From the NCBI GenBank assembly GCA_018676675.1, contig JABHEG010000121.1:1-64000 (forward strand): a DNA stretch of 64,000 bases, written 5' to 3'. The DNA comes from Lentisphaerota bacterium. Lineage in GTDB: Bacteria > Verrucomicrobiota > Lentisphaeria > Oligosphaerales > JABHEG01. Shown here one piece after another: positions 51,217-60,688 of this stretch. The position numbers were made by a program, and so were the translations under genes. Positions within the stretch are counted from its first letter, which is position 1. Every line of letters starts with the position of its first letter. Under the pieces are notes generated by a model. The model was not told the DNA's origin. It ran no database searches and saw only the letters and a program-made list of their open reading frames with translations.

Positions 51217-52225
51217 CAGGCTTCTTTCCCTGCAGTTGGCCTTCCAGGCGTTTGATTTCGCGGTCGAAGTCTGAGATGTAGTCCTGGTCCTGGCGCTGGC
51301 GGAAGACCGCGAGCTGGGCCTCGGCCTTGAGTTTGGCCTCCAGGGCGCTGACCTTGCCCTTGTCGCTCAGGATCGGGTAGTCCGCGAGTTCCAGGAAGCG
51401 GTTCAGGAAGACGGCCCAATCCGCCATGGTGGTGACGATGCCGCGCTGGGCGCGGTTCTCGGCGAGATCCAGATAGGCCGAGACGATGCGGTTGAGTTCC
51501 TGCACCTGGGCCTGGTTCAGGTAGTTCTTGGCCACGGTGACATCGGATTTCAGCACCTTACCGTGCGGGGCCTGCTTCCACGTGCTGAGCCCCATGGCCG
51601 GCTTGGTCGCATCGGCCGAGGCATGGATCAGTTCCGCCGCCGTCTTACCGGTGATCGCCCAGTGCAGCTTGTTCTGCACGGTGGCGAAGAACTCACGGGT
51701 CTGCGGCGCATCGGGCGCGTAATCCGCGGCAAGGGCGTAAAGGTCGGTGATCTTCTGATAGAAGCGCCGCTCGCTCGCGCGGATCTCACGGATGCGTTCC
51801 AGCAGCTCGTCGAAGTAGTCCTGACCGAAGAGCGTCTTGCCCTGCTTGAGGCGTTCGTCGTCGAGGACGAAGCCCTTGGTGATGAACTCGCGCAGGGTCC
51901 GGGTCGCCCAAATGCGGAACTGGGTGGCCTGAAAACTGTTGACCCGGTAGCCCACCGCGATGATGGCGTCGAGGTTGTAGACGCTGGTCTGGTAGGATTT
52001 CCCATCCGCGGCAGTTATTTCCAAAATGGAAACAACTGCCTGTTCAGCCAGCTCTCCCGTGGCGAAGATGTTCTTCAGATGCTTGCTGATGGCCGGGACC
52101 TTCACCCCGAAGAGTTCGGCCAAGGCCTTCTGGGTCAGCCAGACCGTCTCATCCCGCACGAACACCTCGACCCGCACGGCTCCGCTGGGGGTGGTGTAGA
52201 GAATGATGTCGCTGGGGTCGCTCAT
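51203..52225 (-). CDS. rhuM: RhuM family protein within type I R-M operon
   Basis: The 340-residue protein of the RhuM (virulence RhuM / Fic-associated) family opens with DIILYTTPSGAVRVEVFVRDETVWLTQKALAELFGV, a BRO/KilA-like DNA-binding fold in which VWLTQKALAELF is the family mark. It continues with IISVGYRVNSFQATQFRIWATRTLREFI-type sequence (here starting IIAVGYRVNS). The C-terminal third is helical and charged. It lies between hsdS and hsdR and overlaps both neighbours by a few bases. Such insertions in type I R-M operons are recurrent. Its role is unknown, with regulation of restriction or an accessory anti-phage function inferred. Confidence 0.88.
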   Translation of the reverse strand: MSDPSDIILYTTPSGAVRVEVFVRDETVWLTQKALAELFGVKVPAISKHLKNIFATGELAEQAVVSILEITAADGKSYQTSVYNLDAIIAVGYRVNSFQATQFRIWATRTLREFITKGFVLDDERLKQGKTLFGQDYFDELLERIREIRASERRFYQKITDLYALAADYAPDAPQTREFFATVQNKLHWAITGKTAAELIHASADATKPAMGLSTWKQAPHGKVLKSDVTVAKNYLNQAQVQELNRIVSAYLDLAENRAQRGIVTTMADWAVFLNRFLELADYPILSDKGKVSALEAKLKAEAQLAVFRQRQDQDYISDFDREIKRLEGQLQGKKPDEPA

Positions 52226-53544
52226 GCGGCGCTCCCTTCGTCGAAATGGCGGACGTCGATCTGGCCGGTCACGGCGGCGGAGATCAGCGCGGTCCGGCGT
52301 TCCTGCAGCAACTCGATGGCACGCTGGGCTTCGGCGGTCAGGGCGTCGAACTTGGCGGCCTCTGCACTAATGAAAGCTACGATGCAGGCTTGCTCCTTGA
52401 TTGGCGGCAGCAGGATAGGTGCTTCACGCACGTTCTCCAGGCTTAAGCCCTGCTTCAGGCCATACTGGGAAAGCTCGAAATAGGTCTGCCCCAGCTTGCT
52501 CTTGAGCGATGTTCCGACGTAGCTGGGCAGAACGCTCTGATGCGGGCGGATCAAGCACAGATGTTGGTTGACATACGCTGCCTCGGGGACGCACGCACAA
52601 ACGGCCACATTGCCCGTCTTTGCCCCGGTAATGCAGACCACTACATCGCCATCACATAACCGCGTACGGCTGGCCTCTGCGTCATCGCCCGCTTGCACTC
52701 GCTTGGCGGTTTCGAAGGAAACCTGAAGGCAGTCGTTGAGATCGCCACTCTGGATGAAAAGGTCCCCCTCGTCACCCACGCGGTCCGACCATCCTCGCGG
52801 CCCACTCGTCGTGAATGTGCTGACGGCCTTCACACGCACCACCTCCCAATGCTCCGGGACGTCTCCGAGCCATTCGATGCCGGAGGGTTTCATGGGGGCG
52901 TTGGGGTTGAGGCCCTTGGTGACGGCGTGGGAGATGACGGCCTGGCGTTTCTCCTTCAAGAGCTCGATCAGCCGCCGCTGCTCCGCCACCAGCTCGTCGA
53001 TCTTCCCCGTCTCCCGGTCCAGGAAGGCGGCGATGGCGGCTTGCTCGGCCCCCTGAGGAACAGGGAGGAGCACGTCCTTGAATGCGGGATACCTGAAACG
53101 TGGGGCGCGTTCCCGAACCGATGGGCAGATCACAAAGACGAAGTTCCGTTGCGCCATCAGCCGAAGAACAGCTGCAAAGTAGCGGCTGTCGGTTTCGGAG
53201 CGATGGGGAGCCAGGACGGAATACTCGGGAGTGCATTTTCCTGTCGATTCTGAGACTCCAATTGCACCGGCGAATGCATCCATCCCGTGAATCACCAGAT
53301 CGCCTCTGCGGACCCGCTGATAGCCATGCTCAAGAACTGCAACGGTGAACCCCTCTGTGCGCCGATTCTCTCGCAGCGTCACTTGACCGTCTCGGAATGC
53401 AGTCACCACTCCGTCCTCTGGATCTGTGGGGAGTTCGAGCTTCTCGAACAAGAATCGCCCACGCTCGACACTCCAGTGCTCTGGCACCGCGCCGATCCAT
53501 TCGATGTCAGTGTCCTTGTACGCTGGGTAGCGCGGGAAGCTCAT
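52222..53544 (-). CDS. hsdS: Type I restriction-modification specificity subunit S
   Basis: The 440-residue protein recognises the bipartite DNA target. It has two target-recognition domains, each opening with a conserved phrase ([16 protein letters not shown] and [16 protein letters not shown]), and two conserved helical spacers ([34 protein letters not shown] and [28 protein letters not shown] in part). This is the usual half-repeat plan. The start overlaps the hsdM stop by 4 bases. The DNA target cannot be deduced from sequence alone. Confidence 0.93.
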   Translation of the reverse strand: MSFPRYPAYKDTDIEWIGAVPEHWSVERGRFLFEKLELPTDPEDGVVTAFRDGQVTLRENRRTEGFTVAVLEHGYQRVRRGDLVIHGMDAFAGAIGVSESTGKCTPEYSVLAPHRSETDSRYFAAVLRLMAQRNFVFVICPSVRERAPRFRYPAFKDVLLPVPQGAEQAAIAAFLDRETGKIDELVAEQRRLIELLKEKRQAVISHAVTKGLNPNAPMKPSGIEWLGDVPEHWEVVRVKAVSTFTTSGPRGWSDRVGDEGDLFIQSGDLNDCLQVSFETAKRVQAGDDAEASRTRLCDGDVVVCITGAKTGNVAVCACVPEAAYVNQHLCLIRPHQSVLPSYVGTSLKSKLGQTYFELSQYGLKQGLSLENVREAPILLPPIKEQACIVAFISAEAAKFDALTAEAQRAIELLQERRTALISAAVTGQIDVRHFDEGSAA

Positions 53545-55283
53545 TGCGTCAGCCCCTCGATCATGGTCAGGATGCGGTCGGTGCAGGCCTTGAGCTCAGC
53601 GTCGATCTCGTCCAGGGGGCGGGGCGGCTTGAACACGTAGAAGTGGCGGTTGAAGGGGATCTCGTAGCCGACCTTCGTCTTGTCGTGGTCAATCCAGGCA
53701 TCGGCCGCGTGGGGCAGGACTTCGCGCTCGAAGTACTCTCCCACGTCCTCGCCGAGTGGCACGTTCTCGGTGTCACGCAGACTGGAGTCCGGCACGGGCT
53801 TACCTTTGGCCTTGCCCCTGAGCCCCACCACGACCTTGCCCTGCTCGTCGCGCTGGGGGCGTTCGACGGTGATGGTGCGATAGCCGAAGTCCTCGTTGCG
53901 GAAGATCCGGCAGATCGGCACGTCGTCGCGGGTGACCTCCCGGAACTCGCCGAAGAGTCGGGTAATGTCCTCGATGTGCTCCGGGCTCAGTTCCTTGCGT
54001 TTGCTGCCGAGGCCCTTCCTCATCTTCTGCCAGAAGCTGGAGGCGTCGATGAGTTGGACTTTGCCGGCGCGCTTGGCGGGCTTGCGGTTACTCACGATCC
54101 AAACGTAGGTGCTGATGCCGGTGTTGTAGAACATGTCCGTGGGCAGGGCGATGATCGCCTCGACCAGGTCGTTCTCCAGGACATATCGCCGGATCTCGCT
54201 CTCGCCCGAGCCGGCCCCGCCGGTGAAGAGGGGCGAGCCGTTGAGGACGATGCCGAACCGACTGCCGCCGTCCACCGCCGGGCGCATCTTCGAGACCAGG
54301 TGCAGGAGGAACAGGAGCGAACCGTCGCTAACTCGGGGCAGGCCCGGACCGAAACGGCCGTTGTAGCCCTGCTCCTTGGCTTCCTTGCGGATCTCCCGCT
54401 CGATCTTCTTCCACGCCACCCCGAAAGGGGGATTCGAGAGCATGTAGTCAAAGCGTTTCCCGTGCAGCCCGTCGGCGGAGAGCGTGTTGCCGAAGATGAT
54501 GTTGGCGATATCCTGCCCCTTGATGAGCATGTCCGCCTTGCAGATGGCGTAGGACTCGGGGTTCAGTTCCTGGCCGTACATGACCAGGCGCGCGTCGGGG
54601 TTGAGACCGGCGAGGTGTTCGTCGGCCACGCTCAGCATGCCGCCCGTGCCCGCGGTGGGGTCGTAGAGCGAACGGACCACGCCCGGCTTGGTGAGGGCCG
54701 CATCGTCCTCGATGAAGATCAGATTCACCATCAGCCGGATCACTTCCCGCGGGGTGAAGTGCTCTCCGGCTGTTTCGTTGGAGAGCTCCGCGAACTTGCG
54801 GATCAGTTCCTCGAAGACCGCGCCCATCTGGGCGTTGCTGACCGTGGCTGGATGCAGGTCGATATTGGCGAACTTCTCCGTGACCATGTAGAGCAGGTTG
54901 GCCTTGTCGAGCTCATCGATTTGCGTGTGGAACTTGAAGCTCTCGAAGATGTCGCGCACGGCGGGCGAGAACGCCTGCATGTAGGCCCGAAGATTCTCGC
55001 CGATGTGGTCCTGATCGCCCATGAGCGTCTTCAGGTCGAGCGGCGAAGTGTTGTAGAAGAGCTGGCCGGACGTGCGTAGCAGAAAGGGCTCGGGGTTCAG
55101 ACCGGCCTTCTCCCGCGTCTTCTTTTCCGCCAACACGGCGGCTTTGGTCGGCTCCAGCACGCAGTCGAGACGACGCAGGATGGTGAACGGCAGGATGACT
55201 TTGCCGTAATCCGACTGCTTGTAGTCTCCGCGCAGCAGGTCGGCCACGGACCAAATGAAAGAAGACAGGTTCGTATCGCTCAT
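53541..55283 (-). CDS. hsdM: Type I restriction-modification methyltransferase subunit M
   Basis: The 580-residue N6-adenine methyltransferase starts at ATG 55283 ([20 protein letters not shown]), the usual HsdM opening. The track's extension to 55448 adds 55 unrelated residues. SAM-binding motif I is DPTAGTGGM (208-216) and catalytic motif IV is NPPF (284-287). [14 protein letters not shown] precedes motif I as in the family. It methylates the host target and forms the core of the restriction complex with HsdS and HsdR. Confidence 0.94.
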   Translation of the reverse strand: MSDTNLSSFIWSVADLLRGDYKQSDYGKVILPFTILRRLDCVLEPTKAAVLAEKKTREKAGLNPEPFLLRTSGQLFYNTSPLDLKTLMGDQDHIGENLRAYMQAFSPAVRDIFESFKFHTQIDELDKANLLYMVTEKFANIDLHPATVSNAQMGAVFEELIRKFAELSNETAGEHFTPREVIRLMVNLIFIEDDAALTKPGVVRSLYDPTAGTGGMLSVADEHLAGLNPDARLVMYGQELNPESYAICKADMLIKGQDIANIIFGNTLSADGLHGKRFDYMLSNPPFGVAWKKIEREIRKEAKEQGYNGRFGPGLPRVSDGSLLFLLHLVSKMRPAVDGGSRFGIVLNGSPLFTGGAGSGESEIRRYVLENDLVEAIIALPTDMFYNTGISTYVWIVSNRKPAKRAGKVQLIDASSFWQKMRKGLGSKRKELSPEHIEDITRLFGEFREVTRDDVPICRIFRNEDFGYRTITVERPQRDEQGKVVVGLRGKAKGKPVPDSSLRDTENVPLGEDVGEYFEREVLPHAADAWIDHDKTKVGYEIPFNRHFYVFKPPRPLDEIDAELKACTDRILTMIEGLTQ

Positions 55284-56021
55284 CGCAGAACCCCATGTGC
55301 CGAGTGAAACGTGCAAGAGGACACGCACGACTTCCTGAACGGGTATCGGCCCCCGGCGCCGGTACCGGGCCGTGGGCAAGACGCATCGCCGTAGCGTGGA
55401 ATCCTTCCCTCGCGCCATGGGCCCACTCCGCTCCCCGTTCCGCCGCATCTCCGACGATGTGCGCGCCGGCTGCGGTCGGTCCGTGCGGGTGCAACAGTAG
55501 TCGAGACGAGCGGCGATTGCAAGGCTCGACGCACGATGTACTGGGTGGTGTCCTGAGTGGCATGTCCGTGTGCAGAAATAGGAGTCCTATCCATGCCTGT
55601 GAGGACGCAGGCGCTCCATCGGCGCGTGCTGAGACGGCGCGTCCTCCTCCCCCACTGGCTGGCTGATGTCGGCAGAACGCCTGGGCTTGCCGGCCACGAG
55701 AGCGACCTGTATACTCACGGCCGTCCCGGTTGCGACATTGCGTGTCTCAAGGACGAAACATGACCGCAGCCACGACCTTCGCGGAAAGCGGTCCGCTTTA
55801 CGCCTGCCGGTCCTCTCAGTCCCTGGCCGACACAAGAGCCACCGACTCCCGCGACGCCTGGCCCGCTCTGCTGGTCGAACGCGACCACAACGCCGCCGAG
55901 GTGGCCGAGCTGCCCACGATTGACTTGGCTCGTATGCTGAATGCTGCGTAGGGATCGCCACGGCCCCGGGCTGGCCAATGAGCACCGTTCCAGCCCGGTG
56001 CTATCACCGGAAGATTCACCA
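55284..56021. other. Region upstream of hsdM, only weak small ORFs
   Basis: About 740 bases. The hsdM promoter should lie near its start. A 63-codon ORF at 55760-55951 (MTAATTFAESGPLYACRS) has no clear ribosome-binding site or family and is left as doubtful. No repeats were recognised. Confidence 0.4.
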
Positions 56022-56213
56022 ATGACGAATCAAGGGACGCAAAACAAGCAGACCTCTTTGACGATGAAAGAGGCAGCGCAGCAAGCACTGCAGAATCCTC
56101 AGAGCCCGATGCAGCGAGCTCTGGCGTTCGCAGTAGAGGCAAACGCCGACGAGCTGTCGGAGACGGCGAAGTTGGCGCAGCAACCGAACGAGAGCCAAAC
56201 CCCGAAGAGCTGA
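56022..56213 (+). CDS. Small hydrophilic ORF
   Basis: The 63-residue ORF MTNQGTQNKQTSLTMKEAAQQ... is helical, Gln/Ala/Glu-rich and non-repetitive, with ELSETAKLAQQPNESQ at the C-terminus. Composition is protein-like compared with neighbouring random frames. It has no recognised family and a weak ribosome-binding site. It may be a small accessory protein of the island, oriented with the replication module. Confidence 0.35.
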   Translation: MTNQGTQNKQTSLTMKEAAQQALQNPQSPMQRALAFAVEANADELSETAKLAQQPNESQTPKS

Positions 56214-56692
56214 AAGCCGAGAAACTGGCCAGCTGAGCACAAGCAGCCTGGCCAACCTGAGCACAGTCGATGCTCAAAGCGGGCTCCCAGGCGCTCCGAG
56301 AATGTGCCCCCCCCCGCCTTGAGACTTGAGGCTCTTAGTTAGCCCGTCCGCCCCACACACATACTTCTGCGGCCCTCGGAGACTGCCACTCTCTCCCTCG
56401 CTCACGGCTCCGACGTCTCGCCCATTTCCCCCTCATCTACTTCGAGCAAACATCTCTTCTGGCGTTCATTTGCTTGCAGATAGCAGCACACCGCATGGGG
56501 CCTTGTGTCTGTTTGCGGTCTTTATTATGGCAAAGCGTAGACAAGCGTAGACAAGCGTAGACAAACAAGACAAAAGGCGGACACAGATTGCGCGCCAGGT
56601 AGTTATGACTCCTGTATGGCGGTATTCTTTGTGTATTCAGGAGGTCTCAACGACCCGCCACCGTAACCACCCGGAAGCAGAAAGGATCGACA
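56214..56692. other. Upstream region of replication module
   Basis: About 480 bases, more AT-rich toward the right. It includes a run of nine or ten C, and three perfect tandem copies of AAGCGTAGAC at 56533-56562, followed by related AAACAAGAC. A promoter and possible iterons of the replication module probably lie here. Confidence 0.45.
56533..56562 (+). repeat. Iteron-like 10-bp tandem repeats
   Basis: There are three contiguous copies of AAGCGTAGAC, followed by AAACAAGACAAAAGGC. One repeat per helical turn is the spacing expected of binding sites for a replication initiator or a repressor. They are 130 bases upstream of the excisionase-like gene. Confidence 0.6.
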
Positions 56693-56995
56693 GTGAAAAC
56701 ACGAACACCACCCCATGCAATCCTCCAGAGCGCAACTGGTCTACTGGGGCCATTCTGGCCCGAACTGAACCCGCGCAACCTCGTGGCGGCCCTCAACGGT
56801 CTGGGCGAAGACAGCAATCGACTGCCGAGGAAGTCCTACTCCATGCGTCAAGCGGAGGAGCCGACAGGGTTGTCCCGGTTCACGATCAAGCGCGAGATCG
56901 AGCGGGGCAACCTGAAAGCAGTCAAACTCGGCGCGCAGTGGCGAATCACCGAGGCTGCGTTGCGAGAGTATATGGAGGGCAAAGAGAATGAGTAG
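56693..56995 (+). CDS. Excisionase-family helix-turn-helix protein
   Basis: The 100-residue protein has a C-terminal MerR-like/excisionase winged helix: SYSMRQAEEPTGLSRFTIKREIERGNLKAVKLGAQWRITEAALREYM (residues 48-94). It contains the typical pattern (A)xxxGxSxxTIxRxIxxGxLxAxKxGxxWRI. The GTG at 56693 is the track start. ATG codons further in would shorten the N-terminus without harming the domain. It may act as the directionality factor for the island's recombinase or as a repressor of the module. Confidence 0.75.
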   Translation: MKTRTPPHAILQSATGLLGPFWPELNPRNLVAALNGLGEDSNRLPRKSYSMRQAEEPTGLSRFTIKREIERGNLKAVKLGAQWRITEAALREYMEGKENE

Positions 56996-57091
56996 CTCGG
57001 AGAGAAAGAGGCCCGACGAGGTCGCCACCTCGTCAGGCCAAAGCGTCCTGAACCACAACGCACTTACCCATTACCACACAGGAGAATAGCT

Positions 57092-57454
57092 ATGATCAAG
57101 GACAGTCACAACATACCACCAGAACGGCCGTTAGGTCAAGCTCCGACTCTGGATGACTCCGAGAGGGAGCTCCTCACTGATCGGGAAACGCAGCTCATCC
57201 TTGTGGGGGTCACACGCCAGGTGTCCGCCGTCTCTCCCACCTCCCAAACTGGCGGAGGACTCTTCTACACCGATCCCGCCGACAGAGCGGAGATGCAGCG
57301 AATACGTGGGGTGTTCGACGGCCTGCTCAACTCGGAGAACGAGGCCCTCGCTCTCTCGGTGTCCGTGCTCTTGGCCGACGCGCTTTTCTACACGCTCAGC
57401 CGCATGTTCCGGTTAGGTTTTCTGCGGGTGAAGGGAGGTGCACTCAATGGCTGA
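57092..57454 (+). CDS. Hypothetical protein upstream of prim-pol gene
   Basis: The 120-residue protein of unknown function starts at ATG 57092 after CAGGAGAATAGCT. It is hydrophilic, with a hydrophobic helix near the end (ALALSVSVLLADALFYTLSRMF). No known motif was seen. Its stop overlaps the start of the prim-pol gene, so the two are probably co-translated and functionally linked. Confidence 0.6.
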   Translation: MIKDSHNIPPERPLGQAPTLDDSERELLTDRETQLILVGVTRQVSAVSPTSQTGGGLFYTDPADRAEMQRIRGVFDGLLNSENEALALSVSVLLADALFYTLSRMFRLGFLRVKGGALNG

Positions 57455-59795
57455 CCACTACGAATGCGCTATCGCCTATGCCAAGCGAGACTGGCCCGTG
57501 CTGCCTTTGAAGCCCGGCGAGAAGACGCCCCTGACGCCCAATGGATTCAAGGCAGGCACCACCAACGAGCGCCAAATAGAGAGATGGTGGTTGGATCGCT
57601 GGCAAGACGCGAACATCGGTATTGCGACCGGCGAGAATGCCCGCTTTTGGGTGCTCGACATCGACGGCGAAGATGGCGGCAAGTCCCTAACCGCCATGGA
57701 GGCCGAGTGTGGCCCCCTCCCCGAGACGCTGGAGCAGAAGACCGGAGGAGGCGGACGGCATCTGCTATTCGCCTGGCCGACAGATCGGGAGATCCGGAAC
57801 AAGCAGAGCATCCGCCCTCATATCGACGTGCGAGGCAATGGCGGGTACGTCGTCGTGCCTCCGTCGATCCATCCAAACGGACAAACCTACGCTTGGGTAG
57901 ACGAGAAGGCGGACACTGCCGAAGCTCCCACCTGGTTGCTGGACCTCGTGTCACCACTGACAGACGATGGGCCGAAGCTGGAGCCCACCAAGCGCAAACT
58001 GCCGCCATGGGAGCGAGTCTCACCACCGAAGAGCGCGCTACCGCCGTCCGTGAAGACGGCACCGGCTCCGATCACCACGGGAACGCCGATCGTCGAGCGG
58101 GCAAAGCTCTACCTTCAGCAGTGCGATCCCGCAGTCCAGGGCTCCGGCGGACATGATGCCCTGCTTTGGGCCGCCCGTGCTCTCGTGGTGGGGTTCGAGT
58201 TGGACGATGGCACGGCCACGGGGCTACTCTGGTCGGACTTCAACCCGCGATGTAACCCGGCATGGGACCGAGGCAGCAAGGCCGACGTGCGCGACTTCGA
58301 GCGCAAGATTGATGAGGCCCGCAGGACACCAGGCAAGAAAGCTCGCGGCTGGTTGCTCGATGAGTTCGGCCTGCGGTCGAGCCAAGACGCTATGGCCCTC
58401 ATTGTTGGCCAGAGGTCTGCCGCCGCCCTGCTGGCCAAGGCGGGAGGCGGGAACGCCGAAGATCCTGACGACATCGACAGGCCCACCCCGCAGGCCAACC
58501 ATGCCGCCTCGGCGATGGACGCTGAGGCAGAGCCCACAAACCCCGAGCCCGAGCGTCAGCCTTTGCCAATCCACTGCCTGCCTCCGAAGATCGCGGGCTA
58601 TGTTCAGCAGGTCGCAGAGACTCAAGTTGTCGACATCGCCTCCGTGGGAATGTCGGTGCTGGTGGTCGGTGGCGCTGCCATGGGCAACGCATGGCGACTG
58701 AAGGGGAAAGACGGGTTTCTTGTACCGCCCGTGCTCTGGGGGGCTCTGGTCGGGCACTCCGGCAGCAACAAGACCGGGGCATTGCGCCCGGTCGTGGCCC
58801 CGCTGCGTGACGTGGTCCCCATCGAGGCCACCGACGAAAACGCCCTACTCACTCCCCAAGGGCGCATCGTCGTGGGCGACGCGACGATGGAAGCGGTGAT
58901 AGCACGTATGAACGAGAGCCCTCGAGGGTTGGTGTGCTTCCGAGGCGAACTTGCGGGGTGGGCCAAGGGCTTCAACGCCTACAAGAAGTCCGGGGGCGAC
59001 GAGGAGGCGTGGCTGGAGTTCTATGACGGCGGAGAATATGAGCTCGACCGGAAGACCAACGACGAACGGATCAGAATCCCCGCTGCGAGCGTGTGTGTGC
59101 TGGGCGGCATCCAACCCGGAGTGTTCGCGGAGTGTTTCGACCCCAAGCGGTTCCTGAGCGGTCTCGTCCCACGGCTTCTGATAGCCGAGATGCCGAAGCG
59201 CCTGCGCCGGTGGTCGGACACTGAGACGACCGAGAAGGACACGAAGGTCTGGCACGATGCTGTCTTGTGGCTGCGGACCCGCCCGTTTGCCGACTTCGAT
59301 TCCAACACCGGTTGCTACAGGCCTCATGTGCTTGGCCTCAGCGACGAGGCCAAGAAGGCTTACGTGACGTTCTTCAACGCGTTGGCCGAGAGATCATATG
59401 CTGCCGATGAGAGGGCCGCGTTGTTCATCGACAAAGCCCGAGGTCTAACGCTACGCCTTGCCTTAGTGCGCCACGGTCTCGGCGCTGCGGTGGAGGAGTG
59501 CAACATCAACGGGGACGTGTCCCTACAAGTGATGAAAGACGCCATCGAACTCACGCGCTACTTCCTCGGTGAGCAACTCCGCGTGTATGGACTCACTACC
59601 GGCCAATTCGAAGGCGACCGGGTTCAAGACGTTGTTGCCTGGCTGCACAAGCGGGGAGGCGGTGCGACGTCTCGCGAGTTCCACCGCAGCCACACCGGGC
59701 GCTACTCCACAGCTAAGGAGGCGACGGCCGACCTGCAGCTGGTAGTCGATGCCGGCTCGGCACGTTGGGAAGGCAAGACGTGCATGCTCTGCTGA
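57447..59795 (+). CDS. Prim-pol domain / DUF3987 replication protein
   Basis: The 782-residue protein probably initiates replication of the excised island. ATG 57447 follows GGGAGGTG. The track's GTG nine bases earlier is an alternative. Residues 1-160 are a bifunctional primase-polymerase (archaeo-eukaryotic type): YAKRDWPVLPLKPGEKTP, the metal-binding VLDIDGEDGG (D71, D73), GGGGRHLLFAW and VRGNGGYVVVPPS. From about 380 a DUF3987-type P-loop domain follows, with VLWGALVGHSGSNKTGAL as Walker A. Such two-domain proteins are typical of phage satellites and integrative elements. The C-terminus has a winged-helix-like region. Confidence 0.82.
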   Translation: MADHYECAIAYAKRDWPVLPLKPGEKTPLTPNGFKAGTTNERQIERWWLDRWQDANIGIATGENARFWVLDIDGEDGGKSLTAMEAECGPLPETLEQKTGGGGRHLLFAWPTDREIRNKQSIRPHIDVRGNGGYVVVPPSIHPNGQTYAWVDEKADTAEAPTWLLDLVSPLTDDGPKLEPTKRKLPPWERVSPPKSALPPSVKTAPAPITTGTPIVERAKLYLQQCDPAVQGSGGHDALLWAARALVVGFELDDGTATGLLWSDFNPRCNPAWDRGSKADVRDFERKIDEARRTPGKKARGWLLDEFGLRSSQDAMALIVGQRSAAALLAKAGGGNAEDPDDIDRPTPQANHAASAMDAEAEPTNPEPERQPLPIHCLPPKIAGYVQQVAETQVVDIASVGMSVLVVGGAAMGNAWRLKGKDGFLVPPVLWGALVGHSGSNKTGALRPVVAPLRDVVPIEATDENALLTPQGRIVVGDATMEAVIARMNESPRGLVCFRGELAGWAKGFNAYKKSGGDEEAWLEFYDGGEYELDRKTNDERIRIPAASVCVLGGIQPGVFAECFDPKRFLSGLVPRLLIAEMPKRLRRWSDTETTEKDTKVWHDAVLWLRTRPFADFDSNTGCYRPHVLGLSDEAKKAYVTFFNALAERSYAADERAALFIDKARGLTLRLALVRHGLGAAVEECNINGDVSLQVMKDAIELTRYFLGEQLRVYGLTTGQFEGDRVQDVVAWLHKRGGGATSREFHRSHTGRYSTAKEATADLQLVVDAGSARWEGKTCMLC

Positions 59796-60111
59796 GTGTC
59801 GACTTCTGTTGTTCCTGTCGGCTTCTGTCGGCCGTGTCGTTCAGTGTTGTTCGCAAAAAGCGGCACGGTTGGCAGAAACGACGTTCATGTCGTCTGTCGT
59901 CTCGGGTGTTCCCCGGGAAAACAGGGGGTGAGGGGGAGAAAACACGAGCGACAGTGAACGACACGAAAGACGATAGAAGACAAAGAAGACGGACGACAAA
60001 GCAGACACTTTCTGAAATGAGAGAGGGCAGGGGGTAGCCTCTGGACGACTTCTCTCGCCTCGGGCGCGCGCGAGGCCCCGAAAGACTAATCAAGAACGGA
60101 GAATATGACCG
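59796..60111. other. Intergenic region after prim-pol gene, possible origin
   Basis: 316 bases without a gene. It has marked strand asymmetry: repeated TGTCG/TTCTGTCG in the left half and ACGACA/AGAC in the right half. A perfect 10-bp inverted repeat GTGTCGTTCA (59834-59843) and TGAACGACAC (59955-59964) brackets 111 bases. Its location beside the initiator candidate makes it a possible replication origin. Confidence 0.4.
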
Positions 60112-60636
60112 ATGAGCGGACAGATAGCTGACAGCGTAAAGCAGACTCTCAAGGATCAGGGACTGTGGCCAAGATTTCTCGAACGCCGCAACGAACTCAG
60201 GGAATCCGGCATGCCGCCCAAGCAGGCAACGGAGTACGCCCTGGCCGAGATGCAGAACGGGTATCCTGTTACCGATGCTCAAGGCCCTCAACTCCCCATT
60301 GCCCCGGCTGCCCTGGCCGGCAAGACAGCTTCGGAGGCCGTGGTAGTCCGGTGGGTGTTCAACCACATCGATGACTCCTCGACGACTGCCGACGATTGTC
60401 CTTCCCCTGGGGCCTGGACGCTTCTCAGGCAGTGCCGCGAAGCGCCCGGCTTCTGCACAATGTTCATCAAGGACATCTGGACGAAGCTGCTTCCTAGCCG
60501 GGCTCAGCTTGAGGACACTGCTGGCGGCGACGATCGGGGAGATGGCAGGGTGACTCAGGCGTTGATTGCGCGGATTCAGGCTGCCGGCGAGAAGGCCAAT
60601 AGAGATTGCGGGGTGGAGCAGGTAGGAGCGCGTTAG
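60112..60636 (+). CDS. Hypothetical island protein
   Basis: The 174-residue protein of unknown function starts at ATG 60112. It is hydrophilic and mostly helical: QTLKDQGLWPRFLERRNELRESGMPPKQATEYALAE, then ASEAVVVRWVFNHIDDSS. The short spacing to the convergent recombinase (52 bases) leaves no room for another gene. It might assist replication or packaging of the element, but no family was recognised. Confidence 0.6.
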   Translation: MSGQIADSVKQTLKDQGLWPRFLERRNELRESGMPPKQATEYALAEMQNGYPVTDAQGPQLPIAPAALAGKTASEAVVVRWVFNHIDDSSTTADDCPSPGAWTLLRQCREAPGFCTMFIKDIWTKLLPSRAQLEDTAGGDDRGDGRVTQALIARIQAAGEKANRDCGVEQVGAR

Positions 60637-60688
60637 GCGCAGGCCGTTGGCGGCGGGCTTATACCGCTCTGTCATGCTGGTCAGCAAC

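Noticed and set aside
53397-55079. 560-residue plus-strand ORF over hsdM/hsdS
   Set aside because: It is antisense to genes with clear methyltransferase and specificity motifs.
55760-55951. 63-codon ORF upstream of hsdM
   Set aside because: No ribosome-binding site, family or convincing composition. Left inside the intergenic entry.
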